The notes beneath the pieces were generated by a model that was not told the DNA's origin, did not search any database, and worked only from the letters and a program-made list of their open reading frames with translations. Made by a program: the position numbers and the translations under genes. A stretch of 64,000 nt of DNA from contig NC_009675.1 of the NCBI RefSeq assembly GCF_000017505.1, positions 3,233,001 to 3,297,000 of the forward strand. The letters are read 5' to 3'. The DNA comes from Anaeromyxobacter sp. Fw109-5. GTDB lineage: Bacteria > Myxococcota > Myxococcia > Myxococcales > Anaeromyxobacteraceae. This document shows positions 8,195 through 15,397 of the stretch, one piece after another (position 1 is the first letter of the stretch; each line of letters begins with the position of its first letter).

Positions 8195-8586
8195 GCGAAC
8201 CCGTCTTCCTCGACGTCGAGGACGTGCTCCTCATCCACGAGGAGCAGCTCGCGCGCTACGGCGGGGCCGCGGGAATTCGCGACGCTGGCCTGCTTGAATC
8301 GGCGGTCGCCGTACCGCGCGCGTCAGCCGGCGGCGAGTTCGCGCACCAGGACCTCTTCGCCATGGCGGCCGCCTACGCGTTCCACATCGCGCAGAACCAA
8401 CCGTTCTTGGACGGCAACAAGCGGGCGGGCCTCCTTGCTGCGTTGGTGTTCCTCGACTTGAACGGCGTTGAGATCGCCGACCCCGAGGGCCGCCTCTACG
8501 ACGCCATGATCGCGATCGCCGCCCACGAGTTGGACAAGCCGGGGATGGGCCACCTCCTGCGGGAACTGGCAACCGCGCCTCGATAA
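8191..8586 (+). CDS. Fic/Doc-family death-on-curing toxin
   Basis: 131 residues, GTG start inside the antitoxin stop. Fold and length match Doc: a start EPVFLDVEDVLLIHEEQLAR, then YGGAAGIRDAGLLESAVAVP and the core motif QPFLDGNKRAG at residues 70-80. Doc proteins phosphorylate elongation factor Tu and stop translation. In Doc and Fic the first motif residue is the catalytic His (H-x-F-x-D/E-x-N-K/G-R); here that position is Gln70 (codon CAA, one base from His). Phe, Asp, Asn, Lys and Arg of the motif are intact. Either activity is reduced or lost, or this lineage uses a variant motif; I cannot tell which from sequence alone. Confidence 0.9.
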   Translation: MSEPVFLDVEDVLLIHEEQLARYGGAAGIRDAGLLESAVAVPRASAGGEFAHQDLFAMAAAYAFHIAQNQPFLDGNKRAGLLAALVFLDLNGVEIADPEGRLYDAMIAIAAHELDKPGMGHLLRELATAPR

Positions 8587-8705
8587 GGGAACGTCACGCT
8601 GACGGCGAAACGCGTCGAGCGCCTGGCTGGCGACCTCCGTGCGGACGAGCGCTGATCACCGAGCAGCGGGGGCACGCCCTCGTCGACGTTAAGTCGAGCC
8701 TTCGC

Positions 8706-9875
8706 CTAAGGGAGCAGCGCGGTGACCGGAACGGGCACGTGGCTCTCGCTGGTGGAGTCGTTCCCGAGCTGACCGGAGACGTTCCTCCCCCAGCACTGCA
8801 CGCCGCCATTCACGACCGCGCAGGTGTGGTACTCGCCTGCGGCGATCGCCTGCACCCCGCTCGTGAGGCCCACGACGTCGACCGGCACGGCGATCCCGAC
8901 GTTGGCGTCCGGGTAGGTGGTGGAATCGTTCCCGAGCTGACCGTAGTAGTTCTGTCCCCAGCATCGGAGCCCACCGTTCACGAGCGCGCAGGTGTGGACG
9001 TACCCTGCGGCGATCGCCTGCACCCCGCTCGTCAGGCCCTGGACCTGGACGGGCACCCAGCTATCGATGGTGGCGTTGTCCCCGAGCTGGCCGACGTGAC
9101 CAAACCCCCAGCAGTGGACGCCACCGTTCGCGAGCGCGCAGGTGTGGGAACCCCCTGCGGCGATCGCCTGCACCCCGCTCGTGAGGCCCTGAACCGGAAC
9201 CGGCACTGAGCTGTCCGTGGTGGAGTTGTTACCGAGCTGACCGTTGAAGTTGTCCCCCCAGCATTGGACGCCGCCATCCACGAGCGCGCACGCGTGGAAG
9301 GGGCCGGTGGTGACGGCCTGCACTCCACTCGTCAGGCCCTGGACCGGGGTCGGCACGTGACTATCCGTGGTGGAGTTGTTCCCGAGCTGACCGGTGTCGT
9401 TGTGCCCCCAACACTGGACCCCGCCATTCGCGAGCGCACACGTGTGGGCGGCGCGCGCAACGATGGCCTGCACCCCACTCGTCAGGCCCTGGACCGCGAC
9501 GGGCACGTGGCTGTCGGTGGTGGAGTCATTCCCCAGCTCGCCGTAGTGATTGTATCCCCAGCACTGGACGCCGCCGTTCACGAGTGCGCACGTGTGGAAC
9601 GTGCCCACGGCGACCGCCTGCACCCCGTTCCTCAGGCCCTGAACCGGGACCGGTACGGAGCTGTTCGTCGTGGAGCCGTTCCCGAGCTGACCGTGGCCAT
9701 TGTCCCCCCAGCACTGAACGCCGCCGTTCACGAGCGCGCAAGTGTGGGAGTACTCCGCGGCGACGGCGCCCGCCATGCCTGGCGGCGCGGGACTCGAGGC
9801 AGTGGAATCACTGCCCGCGCATCCAGCCTGGATGCCCAGCACGATCAAGCCTACGGCGATCTGGGCTGCGCGCAT
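8706..9875 (-). CDS. RCC1-repeat surface lipoprotein
   Basis: 389 residues. It opens with a lipoprotein signal, MRAAQIAVGLIVLGIQAGC, giving an acylated Cys at position 19. About seven near-identical repeats of 50-51 residues follow, each of the form HTCALVNGGVQCWGDNGHGQ, LGNGSTTNS, then VPVPVQGLTSGVQAI. These are regulator-of-chromosome-condensation-type blades, predicted to close into a seven-bladed propeller outside the cytoplasm, with two Cys per blade that may pair. Such RCC1-like lipoproteins are common in myxobacteria; their role is unknown. At DNA level the repeats are similar enough to recombine. It is the last cargo gene before the right end of the island and is transcribed towards the toxin. 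Confidence 0.85.
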   Translation of the reverse strand: MRAAQIAVGLIVLGIQAGCAGSDSTASSPAPPGMAGAVAAEYSHTCALVNGGVQCWGDNGHGQLGNGSTTNSSVPVPVQGLRNGVQAVAVGTFHTCALVNGGVQCWGYNHYGELGNDSTTDSHVPVAVQGLTSGVQAIVARAAHTCALANGGVQCWGHNDTGQLGNNSTTDSHVPTPVQGLTSGVQAVTTGPFHACALVDGGVQCWGDNFNGQLGNNSTTDSSVPVPVQGLTSGVQAIAAGGSHTCALANGGVHCWGFGHVGQLGDNATIDSWVPVQVQGLTSGVQAIAAGYVHTCALVNGGLRCWGQNYYGQLGNDSTTYPDANVGIAVPVDVVGLTSGVQAIAAGEYHTCAVVNGGVQCWGRNVSGQLGNDSTSESHVPVPVTALLP

Positions 9876-10251
9876 GCTCCCCCCTGAACTTCACGTCGCG
9901 GAAACTGCGGTTTGCGAATGTACCAGTTCCTGACGGGCTCGCGTTGTCTCTCCAGGCTCGCGCTTCCGGTCCTCCTGATCGGGGACGTCGCGCTCGCGAT
10001 AATTCGGGCCAGAGCCGCGCGGCGCGAGACGCTCTCCTCGTCCGCCGCCGCTCCTGGATGGCGGTGGGGTGAGCGGCGCCTCCGCGGGTCGACTGCGTCG
10101 TCTCCAAACTGTCTCCAAGCCCAAGGCCGATTCGCGTGGATTCGGGGCGGCCACCGTGGACTGCGCCGAGAACCTCAACCCGCCGACCGCGAAGGCGTTC
10201 CCGGCGAAAGGCGTGCACCGCCGCGAGGTTAGCTATTCACGGTAAGTGAGT
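9876..10251. other. Right end of the island, no gene seen
   Basis: About 375 bases between the RCC1 gene and the right attachment copy. No frame has a convincing start and product. The region holds the RCC1 promoter, the second GTCTCCA pair (10100-10117) and probably other recombination sites. Confidence 0.4.
10100..10117 (+). promoter_or_regulatory. Candidate integrase arm-type sites, right end
   Basis: GTCTCCA occurs at 10100-10106 and 10111-10117, again starting 11 bp apart and in the same orientation as the left pair at 5062-5079. The pair lies about 140 bp inside the right attachment copy. Confidence 0.5.
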
Positions 10252-10273
10252 TTCGACTCCCGGCGCCTCCACT
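10252..10273 (+). repeat. Attachment-site copy 2 (right end of the island)
   Basis: TTCGACTCCCGG through GCCTCCACT differs from the tmRNA copy at 4994-5015 by one base in 22 (T to C at the sixth position). The sequence immediately 5' does not continue the tmRNA, so this is a partial duplicate produced by integration, not a second tmRNA gene. Confidence 0.85.
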
Positions 10274-10287
10274 TCAAGTCACCGAAG

Positions 10288-10316
10288 GCCCTCGCTCTGC
10301 GGGGGCTTTTTCTTTT
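10288..10316 (+). terminator. Rho-independent terminator, probably the displaced tmRNA terminator
   Basis: GCCCTCGC at 10288-10295 pairs with GCGGGGGC at 10299-10306 (one G-T pair) around a TCT loop, followed by TTTTTCTTTT. It begins 15 bases after the right attachment copy. If the island is removed in silico, it lies 15 bases after the tmRNA-encoded CACT, exactly where a tmRNA terminator belongs. Confidence 0.8.
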
Positions 10317-10528
10317 CGGACCCTCGGGCTTCACCGACAGACGCGCGAGCTCGGCCTCGCTCACGCCACGACCGGCGCGGGCATTGGGCGCGATGGGCGC
10401 CCATGGACACGCGGGCGCCCACAGGGGCGATGCACTCTCGGATGACGTCGGACTGCCGGCTCGTCGGTTGCGGTGACGGCGCCGTTCGTTAAGAACGTCC
10501 GGCGGTGTGATTCCAAAGGAGATGCAGC

Positions 10529-10917
10529 ATGGACCGATTCACCGGCGGTTGCCTGTGCGGCAACGTCCGCGTCGTGGCGTCGGGGCTCCCGTACCGGGCG
10601 GGCTTTGTCACTGTCTCGACTGCCGCAAGCACCACGGGGCCCTGTTTCACGCTTCCGCCGTGTTCCCTCGGGATGCGGTGACGATAGAGGGCGAAACACG
10701 CGAGTACGCCGGGCGGTCTTTCTGTCCCCGCTGCGGCTCGCCCATTTTTGGACGCACCGCAGACGAGATCGAAGTGAACCTGGGATCGCTGGATGCCCCT
10801 GACCAGCTGAGGCCAACCTACGAGAGCTGGACCGTCCGTCGCGAGTCCTGGTTGCCGCCGTTCCCGCTCACGAGACGATACGACCGCGATCGAGACCCCT
10901 CGGGTCGCTTCGAGTAG
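10529..10917 (+). pseudogene. GFA / CENP-V family protein, frameshifted
   Basis: The gene starts at ATG 10529 behind CCAAAGGAGATGCAGC and encodes MDRFTGGCLCGNVRVVASGL followed by PYRAG. The frame is then lost, but the expected continuation GLCHCLDCRKHHGALFHASA and the third metal site FCPRCGSP appear in the next frame and run to the stop at 10917. One missing base near 10605 explains the break. All zinc ligands of the glutathione-dependent formaldehyde-activating fold are otherwise present: C-x-C, CHC-x2-C and C-x2-C. Either the gene is freshly inactivated or there is a one-base sequence error; the protein would have about 129 residues. An intact relative lies at 30558-30914. Confidence 0.75.
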
Positions 10918-11017
10918 GTCGCACGAAGGGTGCGAGCCAGAGCTCCCGCGCGCGCGTCGTGACTCCGGGCACGAGGTTCAGCCCCCGGCTCAGCCGGCTC
11001 GTGCGCGCGCAGGGCGC

Positions 11018-12169
11018 TCAGGCCCAGCGCTCGAGCCACTCGCGCTCCCACGCCTCCTTGGCTCTGCGGGCGTCTTCGGTGGGCGGCTCCAGGGCCACCA
11101 CCGGGACGGGATCGCCGAAGAAGTCGCCGCGCCCGCGCGCCGCCACGCCGTCGCCCGTCTCGACCCAGCACTCGCCGATCGCGGAGTAGGCCTCCGCGGG
11201 CTCGCCGCCGAGGATCTCGGTCGCCACCGCGCGCGCGACGACCTGCGCCTCGCCCTGCGCGAACGTCGCGGCCTTGGGGAGCGGCTTGCCCATCTTCAGC
11301 GGGATTCCCGTGACGTCGCCGATGGCCCAGACGCGGTCGAAGCGAGTGCGGAGCGTGGACCGGTCGACCGGGATCCACCCGCTCTCGGCCGTGAGCCCCG
11401 CCTCGCGCACGACGCGGGGGGCACGGTGCGGCGCGACGAAAGCGAGCAGGTCGTACGCGGCGGCGGCGCCGTTCGCGAAGTGAAGCCGCCGCTGTCCCGC
11501 GTCGGCCCGGACGGCCTGGTGATCCGGGTGGTATGCGATGCCCTTCGCGGCGAGGAGATCGCGGACGGCGCCCGACACCTTCGGGCCCGCCACGCCCATC
11601 GGCGCCGGCTCCGCCGCGTAGAGGTCCACCTCCACCTTCTCCCGGACGCCGCGCCGGCGCAGGGTCCATTCCATCAGCAGCGCCGCCTCGTACGGTGCGG
11701 CCGGGCACTTGTACGCGGGGGCCGCGGTCAGGACGACGAGCCGTCCGCTGGAGAACGACGCGAGCGCGTCGCGGAGCGCCACTGCCCCGTCGAGCGCATA
11801 GAAGGAGTGCCCGGCCGCGGCGAGCCCGGGGACGCCGGACGGGTCGAGGTCGGCGCCGAGCGCGACGACGAGGTGATCCGCGTCGAGCCGCCGACCCGCC
11901 ACCTCCACGCGGCGCCGCTCCGGGTCGATCCGCTCGAGCTCGCCGGCGACGACCTCGACCCCGCGCCGCGACAGCGACGCCATGGGTCGCGCGATCTCGT
12001 CCGGGCGCCGCTCGCCGACGATCACGCGCAGCAGCGAAGCCCCGAGGACGAAGTGATCCGCGCGCTCGACCAGCGCGATCCGGTGCTCGGCCGGGAGCAG
12101 CTTGCGCAGCTCCGTCGCGACGACGCTTCCCCCCACCCCGCCTCCCAGGATCACCACGCTCGCGCCCAT
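11018..12169 (-). CDS. FAD/NAD(P)-dependent oxidoreductase, sulfide:quinone reductase-like
   Basis: 383 residues. The N-terminal dinucleotide fold is VVILGGGVGGSVVATELRKL, with the acidic end of strand two at RIALVERADHF. The C-terminal FAD-phosphate motif is VWAIGDVTGIPL, followed by KMGKPLPKAATFAQGEA, as in SQR and FCC-B flavoproteins. One possibly redox-active cysteine sits in YKCPAAPYEAALLME; I do not see the full three-cysteine set of classical SQR, and there is a second Cys in SAIGECWVETGDG. The substrate is therefore uncertain; sulfide or polysulfide chemistry at the membrane is plausible. It is divergent from the ArsR operon. Confidence 0.8.
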   Translation of the reverse strand: MGASVVILGGGVGGSVVATELRKLLPAEHRIALVERADHFVLGASLLRVIVGERRPDEIARPMASLSRRGVEVVAGELERIDPERRRVEVAGRRLDADHLVVALGADLDPSGVPGLAAAGHSFYALDGAVALRDALASFSSGRLVVLTAAPAYKCPAAPYEAALLMEWTLRRRGVREKVEVDLYAAEPAPMGVAGPKVSGAVRDLLAAKGIAYHPDHQAVRADAGQRRLHFANGAAAAYDLLAFVAPHRAPRVVREAGLTAESGWIPVDRSTLRTRFDRVWAIGDVTGIPLKMGKPLPKAATFAQGEAQVVARAVATEILGGEPAEAYSAIGECWVETGDGVAARGRGDFFGDPVPVVALEPPTEDARRAKEAWEREWLERWA

Positions 12170-12519
12170 GACGGCCTCCGTCCGCCGCGCCGGTCTACGG
12201 CGCCTCGGCATGCACCTCGCGCCGGTGTCGCACCGGGTCCGGCGGACCGGACGGAAGCCGCATGCCTCCCGTACCCGGAGAACCGCTCCTCGGTTCCCGG
12301 CTGGCGCCTCGGGCTGGCCTCCGTCCGCTCGGCGAGGTGACGTGGGTGCTGCCTCGGACCGCCCGTTACGCCCGATGTAACGGGGCCGTGACGCGTGGCC
12401 CGAGTTCCGCTCGCTCGTCGCGCTCTCGGAGATCGGCGCCCGCGCCACTTCGCGGGCGAAGACCTCCTGTACTTAACCGCGTGGTTGACAACCATCCGGT
12501 TGAGTACGATGCTGGGTCC
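12170..12519. other. Divergent intergenic region upstream of the ArsR operon
   Basis: 350 bases between the SQR-like and arsR-like starts. The last 50 bases carry the double operator described separately. The remainder is GC-rich with no supported gene. Confidence 0.4.
12473..12503 (+). promoter_or_regulatory. Double ArsR-type operator overlapping the operon promoter
   Basis: Two inverted repeats share the same layout: AACC-GCGT-GGTT (12475-12486) and CAACC-ATCC-GGTTG (12489-12502). Both have a four-base spacer and their centres are 15 bp apart. Between them lies TGGTTGACAACCA, itself symmetrical around one base. A TTGACA at 12485-12490 could be the -35 box, so a bound repressor would block polymerase. 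The likely ligand is the ArsR-like protein encoded next. Confidence 0.55.
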
Positions 12520-12903
12520 ATGACGTCGAGCGACGCCCTCAGCACCACGCTCTCTGCCCTGGCGGACCCGACGCGCCGGCACATCCTCGCCCGGCTCGCC
12601 AGCGGCGACGCTACGGTCAAGGAGCTGGCCGCACCGTACGAGATGAGCCTTGCGGCGGTCTCCAAGCACCTGAAGGTGTTGGAGGGGGCGGGCCTCATCA
12701 CCCGCAGCCGCGAGGCGCAGCGTCGCCCGTGCCATCTCGAGGCCGAGCCACTTCGCGCCCTGTCCGACTGGCTCGACGAGTACCGCCGCTTCTGGGAGCG
12801 GAGCTTCGAGAGCTTGGGGGACTACGTGAAGACGCTGCAGCACCCTCCCCGGGGAGGGAGCCCCGGGCGACGGACGAAGCCCAGGCCGGGAGGGAGCCGA
12901 TGA
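12520..12903 (+). CDS. ArsR-family winged-helix repressor
   Basis: 127 residues, ATG at 12520. The core is the classic ArsR helix-turn-helix: LSALADPTRRHILARLASGD, then VKELAAPYEMSLAAVSKHLK and VLEGAGLITRSREAQRRPCH. It belongs to the subgroup lacking the CVC metal site and adjoining SRPBCC genes, which usually sense something other than arsenite. The C-terminal helix LSDWLDEYRRFWERSFESLG is typical of that subgroup; the last 20 residues are basic. The stop overlaps the next start as ATGA, so repressor and SRPBCC protein are translationally coupled. Autoregulation through the double operator just upstream is likely. Confidence 0.9.
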   Translation: MTSSDALSTTLSALADPTRRHILARLASGDATVKELAAPYEMSLAAVSKHLKVLEGAGLITRSREAQRRPCHLEAEPLRALSDWLDEYRRFWERSFESLGDYVKTLQHPPRGGSPGRRTKPRPGGSR

Positions 12904-13373
12904 CGGTCCGGATCGACGTGAGCTCGAGCCGCGAAGCGGTGATCGTCATGACCCACACGCTCGATGCGCCACGCGAGACCGTGTGGCTGGCGTTCACCAC
13001 GCCCGAGCACGTCGCGCGCTGGTACGGCGGCGAGGGCTTCACGAACCCGGTCTGCGAGATGGACGTCCGTCCTGGCGGCCGCTGGCGGCACGTCATGCGG
13101 ACGCCGGACGGGAGCGAGCACCACTACGAGTTCGTCTTCGTCGAGGTCGTGAGGCCGGAGCGGCTCTCGTGGCAGGCCGAGCGGGGGTTCCCCGGCAAGC
13201 CCCTCCCCCTGAACACGCTCACGCTCGAGGACCTGGGGCGGCAGACGCGCGTGAGGTTCGAGGCGCGCTTCACCTCCATGGCGGAGCGGGATCTGGCGAT
13301 GAGCTGGGGCTTCGCGGACGTCCTTCGCGAGGGCGTCGAGCGCATGCGCGCGCTCCTCGCGTCGCTGGTCTGA
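12900..13373 (+). CDS. SRPBCC / AHSA1-like domain protein
   Basis: 157 residues. The fold is recognisable from VIVMTHTLDAPRETVWLAFT, then TPEHVARWYGGEGFTNPVCE and the Gly-rich strand DVRPGGRWRHVMRTPDGSEH. The family resembles the activator-of-Hsp90 C-terminal domain and START/Bet v 1 proteins, which bind hydrophobic ligands in a central cavity. Paired ArsR-SRPBCC genes are common in soil bacteria; the ligand and activity are usually unknown. The protein is cytosolic and complete. It may bind the same small molecule that releases the ArsR repressor, but this is inference. Confidence 0.88.
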   Translation: MTVRIDVSSSREAVIVMTHTLDAPRETVWLAFTTPEHVARWYGGEGFTNPVCEMDVRPGGRWRHVMRTPDGSEHHYEFVFVEVVRPERLSWQAERGFPGKPLPLNTLTLEDLGRQTRVRFEARFTSMAERDLAMSWGFADVLREGVERMRALLASLV

Positions 13374-13416
13374 GCAACCGAAGGCAGGCAACCTCGGCAG
13401 GAACGGGAGGGAGCAC

Positions 13417-13813
13417 GTGCGTACGCTGGTCGTCTTCAATCAGCTGTCGGTCGACGGCTACTTCGTGGACGCCCACGGGGACATGTCCTGGGCGAAGGAG
13501 GGCGCCGACGAGGAGTTCGACCGGTTCACGACGGAGCGCGCGCGAGGAGGGGGCGTGCTCGTCTTCGGGCGCGTCACCTACCAGATGATGGAGAGCTTCT
13601 GGCCCACGCGCGAGGCCGCGCGGATGCTGCCCGAGGTCGCGGAGCAGATGAACGCGCTGCCGAAGGTGGTCTGCCCGGTCGCGCTGGGCGCTGGACGGAC
13701 GATCTTCGACGGCCTCCGTCAGCGCGTGGACTACGCTGACCGAGTCGCGGATCTTCGAGAACGGGAAGATCCTCCTGCGCTACGCGCCCGCCGGCGCGGC
13801 ACGCAGGCGCTAG
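13417..13813 (+). pseudogene. Dihydrofolate-reductase-like (RibD C-terminal) gene, deleted and frameshifted
   Basis: It starts at GTG 13417 behind GGGAGGGAGCAC. The first 85 residues are a normal N-terminal half: MRTLVVFNQLSVDGYFVDAH, GDMSWAKEGADEEFDRFTTE, and VLVFGRVTYQMMESFWPT. After ALPKVV the product jumps directly to CPVALGAGRTIFDGL, which belongs near the end of the family, so roughly 50 residues are missing in the middle. About 15 codons later the frame shifts; the true C-terminus (LTESRIFENGKILLRYAPAG) is readable in another frame up to the TAG at 13811-13813. Two independent lesions make this a decayed gene. It lies in the ArsR-SRPBCC neighbourhood, where such genes often occur. Confidence 0.75.
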
Positions 13814-14020
13814 GAGCGCCGGACTGGGTCCTCCAGGGATCGCCTGATGAGAAACGGCTGCTGGAGACCCGCCCGGGAACGCCGCAGGGCGACGCGATCG
13901 GCTGCGCCGGGCGACGGTCGGCGCGTTGCTCGTACAGCAGGGGCGTGCCTCACCAGGCTGCTCGGCATTGCGGGAGCCGAGCACCGGGATCAGAGAAACG
14001 GTCCAGGGAGGGAGACGCGC

Positions 14021-14431
14021 ATGGTCCAGGCCGCCACGAAGTCATTCGTCGAGAAGGTCCACGGCGTCCGCTATCAGGTGAGAGACGTCGCTCGCTCCGT
14101 GTCGTTCTATACGCAACAGCTCGGGTTCGCGTTGGAGCACGAGCAGCTCCCCGCATTTGCGAACGTCTCTCTGGGTGAGGCGCATCTGCTGCTCAGCGGG
14201 CCTGGTGCATCAGGCTCGCGGCCGATGCCGGACGGGCAGCAGCAGGAGCCGGGCGGCTGGAACCGGGTGGTGCTGAAGGTCACGGATCTTGCGGGCTTCA
14301 TCGCTGAGCTGAAGAAGGCAGGCGTCCGGTTTCGCAACGAGGTGGAGACAGGCCCTGGCGGTCGACAAGTCCAGATCGAGGATCCGGACGGGAATCCCAT
14401 CGAGCTCTTCGAGCCCGCTCGATCGCGGTAG
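14021..14431 (+). CDS. VOC (glyoxalase/bleomycin-resistance) superfamily protein
   Basis: 136 residues; the ATG follows CAGGGAGGGAGACGCGC. The two beta-alpha-beta3 modules are visible: VHGVRYQVRDVARSVSFYTQ and QLGFALEHEQLPAFANVSLG, then VVLKVTDLAGFIAELKKAGV and IEDPDGNPIELFEPARSR. The closing DPDGNPIELFEP is the typical metal-ligand strand with its glutamate. Such proteins are metal-dependent lyases, dioxygenases or resistance proteins; the substrate here cannot be told. It is the intact downstream neighbour of the broken DHFR-like gene. Confidence 0.88.
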   Translation: MVQAATKSFVEKVHGVRYQVRDVARSVSFYTQQLGFALEHEQLPAFANVSLGEAHLLLSGPGASGSRPMPDGQQQEPGGWNRVVLKVTDLAGFIAELKKAGVRFRNEVETGPGGRQVQIEDPDGNPIELFEPARSR

Positions 14432-14486
14432 CCGGCGGCCTGAAGACCGCCTCGATCCCCGTGCACTGAAGCGGCGCGGTGTCGGC

Positions 14487-15134
14487 TCACCTCTGGGCGT
14501 ACCGCTTCGCGGCGGCCACGTCGCCGCGAAGCTCTTCGGCGGTGCGCCGCGGTCCGTATCCGGGCGTGTCGCGCTGGATCCGCCAGCCCTCCTTCAGCGA
14601 CCCGAGATCGACGACGTCGAACCCGAACCGATCGATGAGGTGGCTCACGGTCGCCTTCGCCCCGGGGTCGTCGCCGGCGATCGCCAGCGCTCTTCGGTTC
14701 CGGGTCCCGGGCGGCTGGCCATCCTGGGTGAGATCGGCCGCGTGGATGTGGTTGAACGCCTTCACCACCTTCGAGGTCGGCAGGTGGGCCTGGAGGAGCT
14801 CGGAGGTGGTCGTGGTCTCGGCGTCGAGGGCTGGGATGTGGCCGTCGCGCTGCGGGTAGTAGTTGTTCGTGTCGATGACGACCTTGCCGGCGAGCGGCTC
14901 CACCGGAACGGAACGGTAGCTCCTCAGAGGGATGGTGACGACCACGAGATCGCCTGCGCGCGCCGCCTCGAGGGGCGTCCCCGCCCGAGCCTGCGGGCCG
15001 AGCTCCTTCACCAGGCCGGCGAGCGTCTCCGGCCCTCGCGAGTTGCTCATCACCACCTGGTAGCCGTTCGCCACGGCGAGACGTGCGAGCTGACTGCCGA
15101 TGTGCCCTGCCCCGATGAAGCCGATGGTCGTCAT
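14487..15134 (-). CDS. NADPH-dependent F420 reductase-like protein
   Basis: 215 residues, ATG at 15134. The N-terminal Rossmann motif is TIGFIGAGHIGSQLARLAVA, and SNSRGPETL supplies the NADP 2'-phosphate pocket. VVVTIPLRSYRSVPVEPLAG, VVIDTNNYYPQRDG and KAFNHIHAADL match the YdfG/FNO group (NADP oxidoreductase, coenzyme F420-dependent). Many bacterial members do not use F420 and act as imine or ketone reductases, so cofactor and substrate are open. It is convergent with the VOC gene, 55 bases away. Confidence 0.85.
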   Translation of the reverse strand: MTTIGFIGAGHIGSQLARLAVANGYQVVMSNSRGPETLAGLVKELGPQARAGTPLEAARAGDLVVVTIPLRSYRSVPVEPLAGKVVIDTNNYYPQRDGHIPALDAETTTTSELLQAHLPTSKVVKAFNHIHAADLTQDGQPPGTRNRRALAIAGDDPGAKATVSHLIDRFGFDVVDLGSLKEGWRIQRDTPGYGPRRTAEELRGDVAAAKRYAQR

Positions 15135-15320
15135 GCCGGTTCCGTAGGGGCGCGCGGGCCCTCGCGCCAGCCATGGTGCGAGGCCTGCTTCGTCTGCAGG
15201 GGGCCCGCCGGAGCGTGGGCGCACCCCGGTCGCCGGGCCGGCGAGGCGGTGGCGCGCCCCGGGCACGACAGCTCCTTCATGACGCGCGGTGACCGGCGGG
15301 CAGGCGTCGGGCAACGAGAC

Positions 15321-15349
15321 TTGCTAAGGCCGCGGAATCCGGCTATCTC
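15321..15349 (+). promoter_or_regulatory. Candidate promoter before the third attachment copy and infA
   Basis: TTGCTA at 15321-15326 and TATCTC at 15344-15349 are 17 bp apart. A transcript from here would cross the third tmRNA-like copy and reach infA about 210 bases later. The match is moderate and unsupported by other evidence. Confidence 0.35.
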
Positions 15350-15376
15350 CGTGCCGTGAAGTGCCCGGCTCCTCGG

Positions 15377-15397
15377 TTCGAGACCGGCGCCTCCACT
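15377..15397 (+). repeat. Attachment-site copy 3, degenerate
   Basis: TTCGAGACCGGCGCCTCCACT resembles the tmRNA T-arm/acceptor copy; the last 14 bases (15384-15397) are identical to both other copies. Similarity appears to continue for about nine bases beyond the repeat shared with copy 2 (CAAGTCAC versus GAAATCAC). The T-stem no longer pairs. It looks like the right end of an older integration event. Confidence 0.65.

Larger units (their letters stand above)
10258..15397. mobile_element. Possible second, older tmRNA-targeted insertion of about 5.1 kb
   Basis: The interval between attachment copies 2 and 3 holds only accessory genes (GFA remnant, SQR-like, ArsR-SRPBCC, DHFR remnant, VOC, F420-reductase-like) and no core gene. 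It has no integrase or excisionase, so if it was an element it is now immobile or was mobilised in trans. The two broken genes fit a decaying insertion. An alternative is that copy 3 is the scar of an excised island. Confidence 0.4.

Noticed and set aside
8706-9875. Regular repeats of about 153 bp, first considered as a tandem DNA array or CRISPR-like locus
   Set aside because: The unit is 51 codons long, in frame, and encodes RCC1 blades; there are no short palindromic repeats with unique spacers.
10484-10498. CGTTC-GTTAA-GAACG inverted repeat upstream of the GFA gene as an operator
   Set aside because: Short arms and no second site or regulator to connect it with.
15350-15397. Possible tRNA gene around the third attachment copy
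   Set aside because: Only T-loop and acceptor-like sequence is present; no D-arm, anticodon arm or matching 5' acceptor strand.
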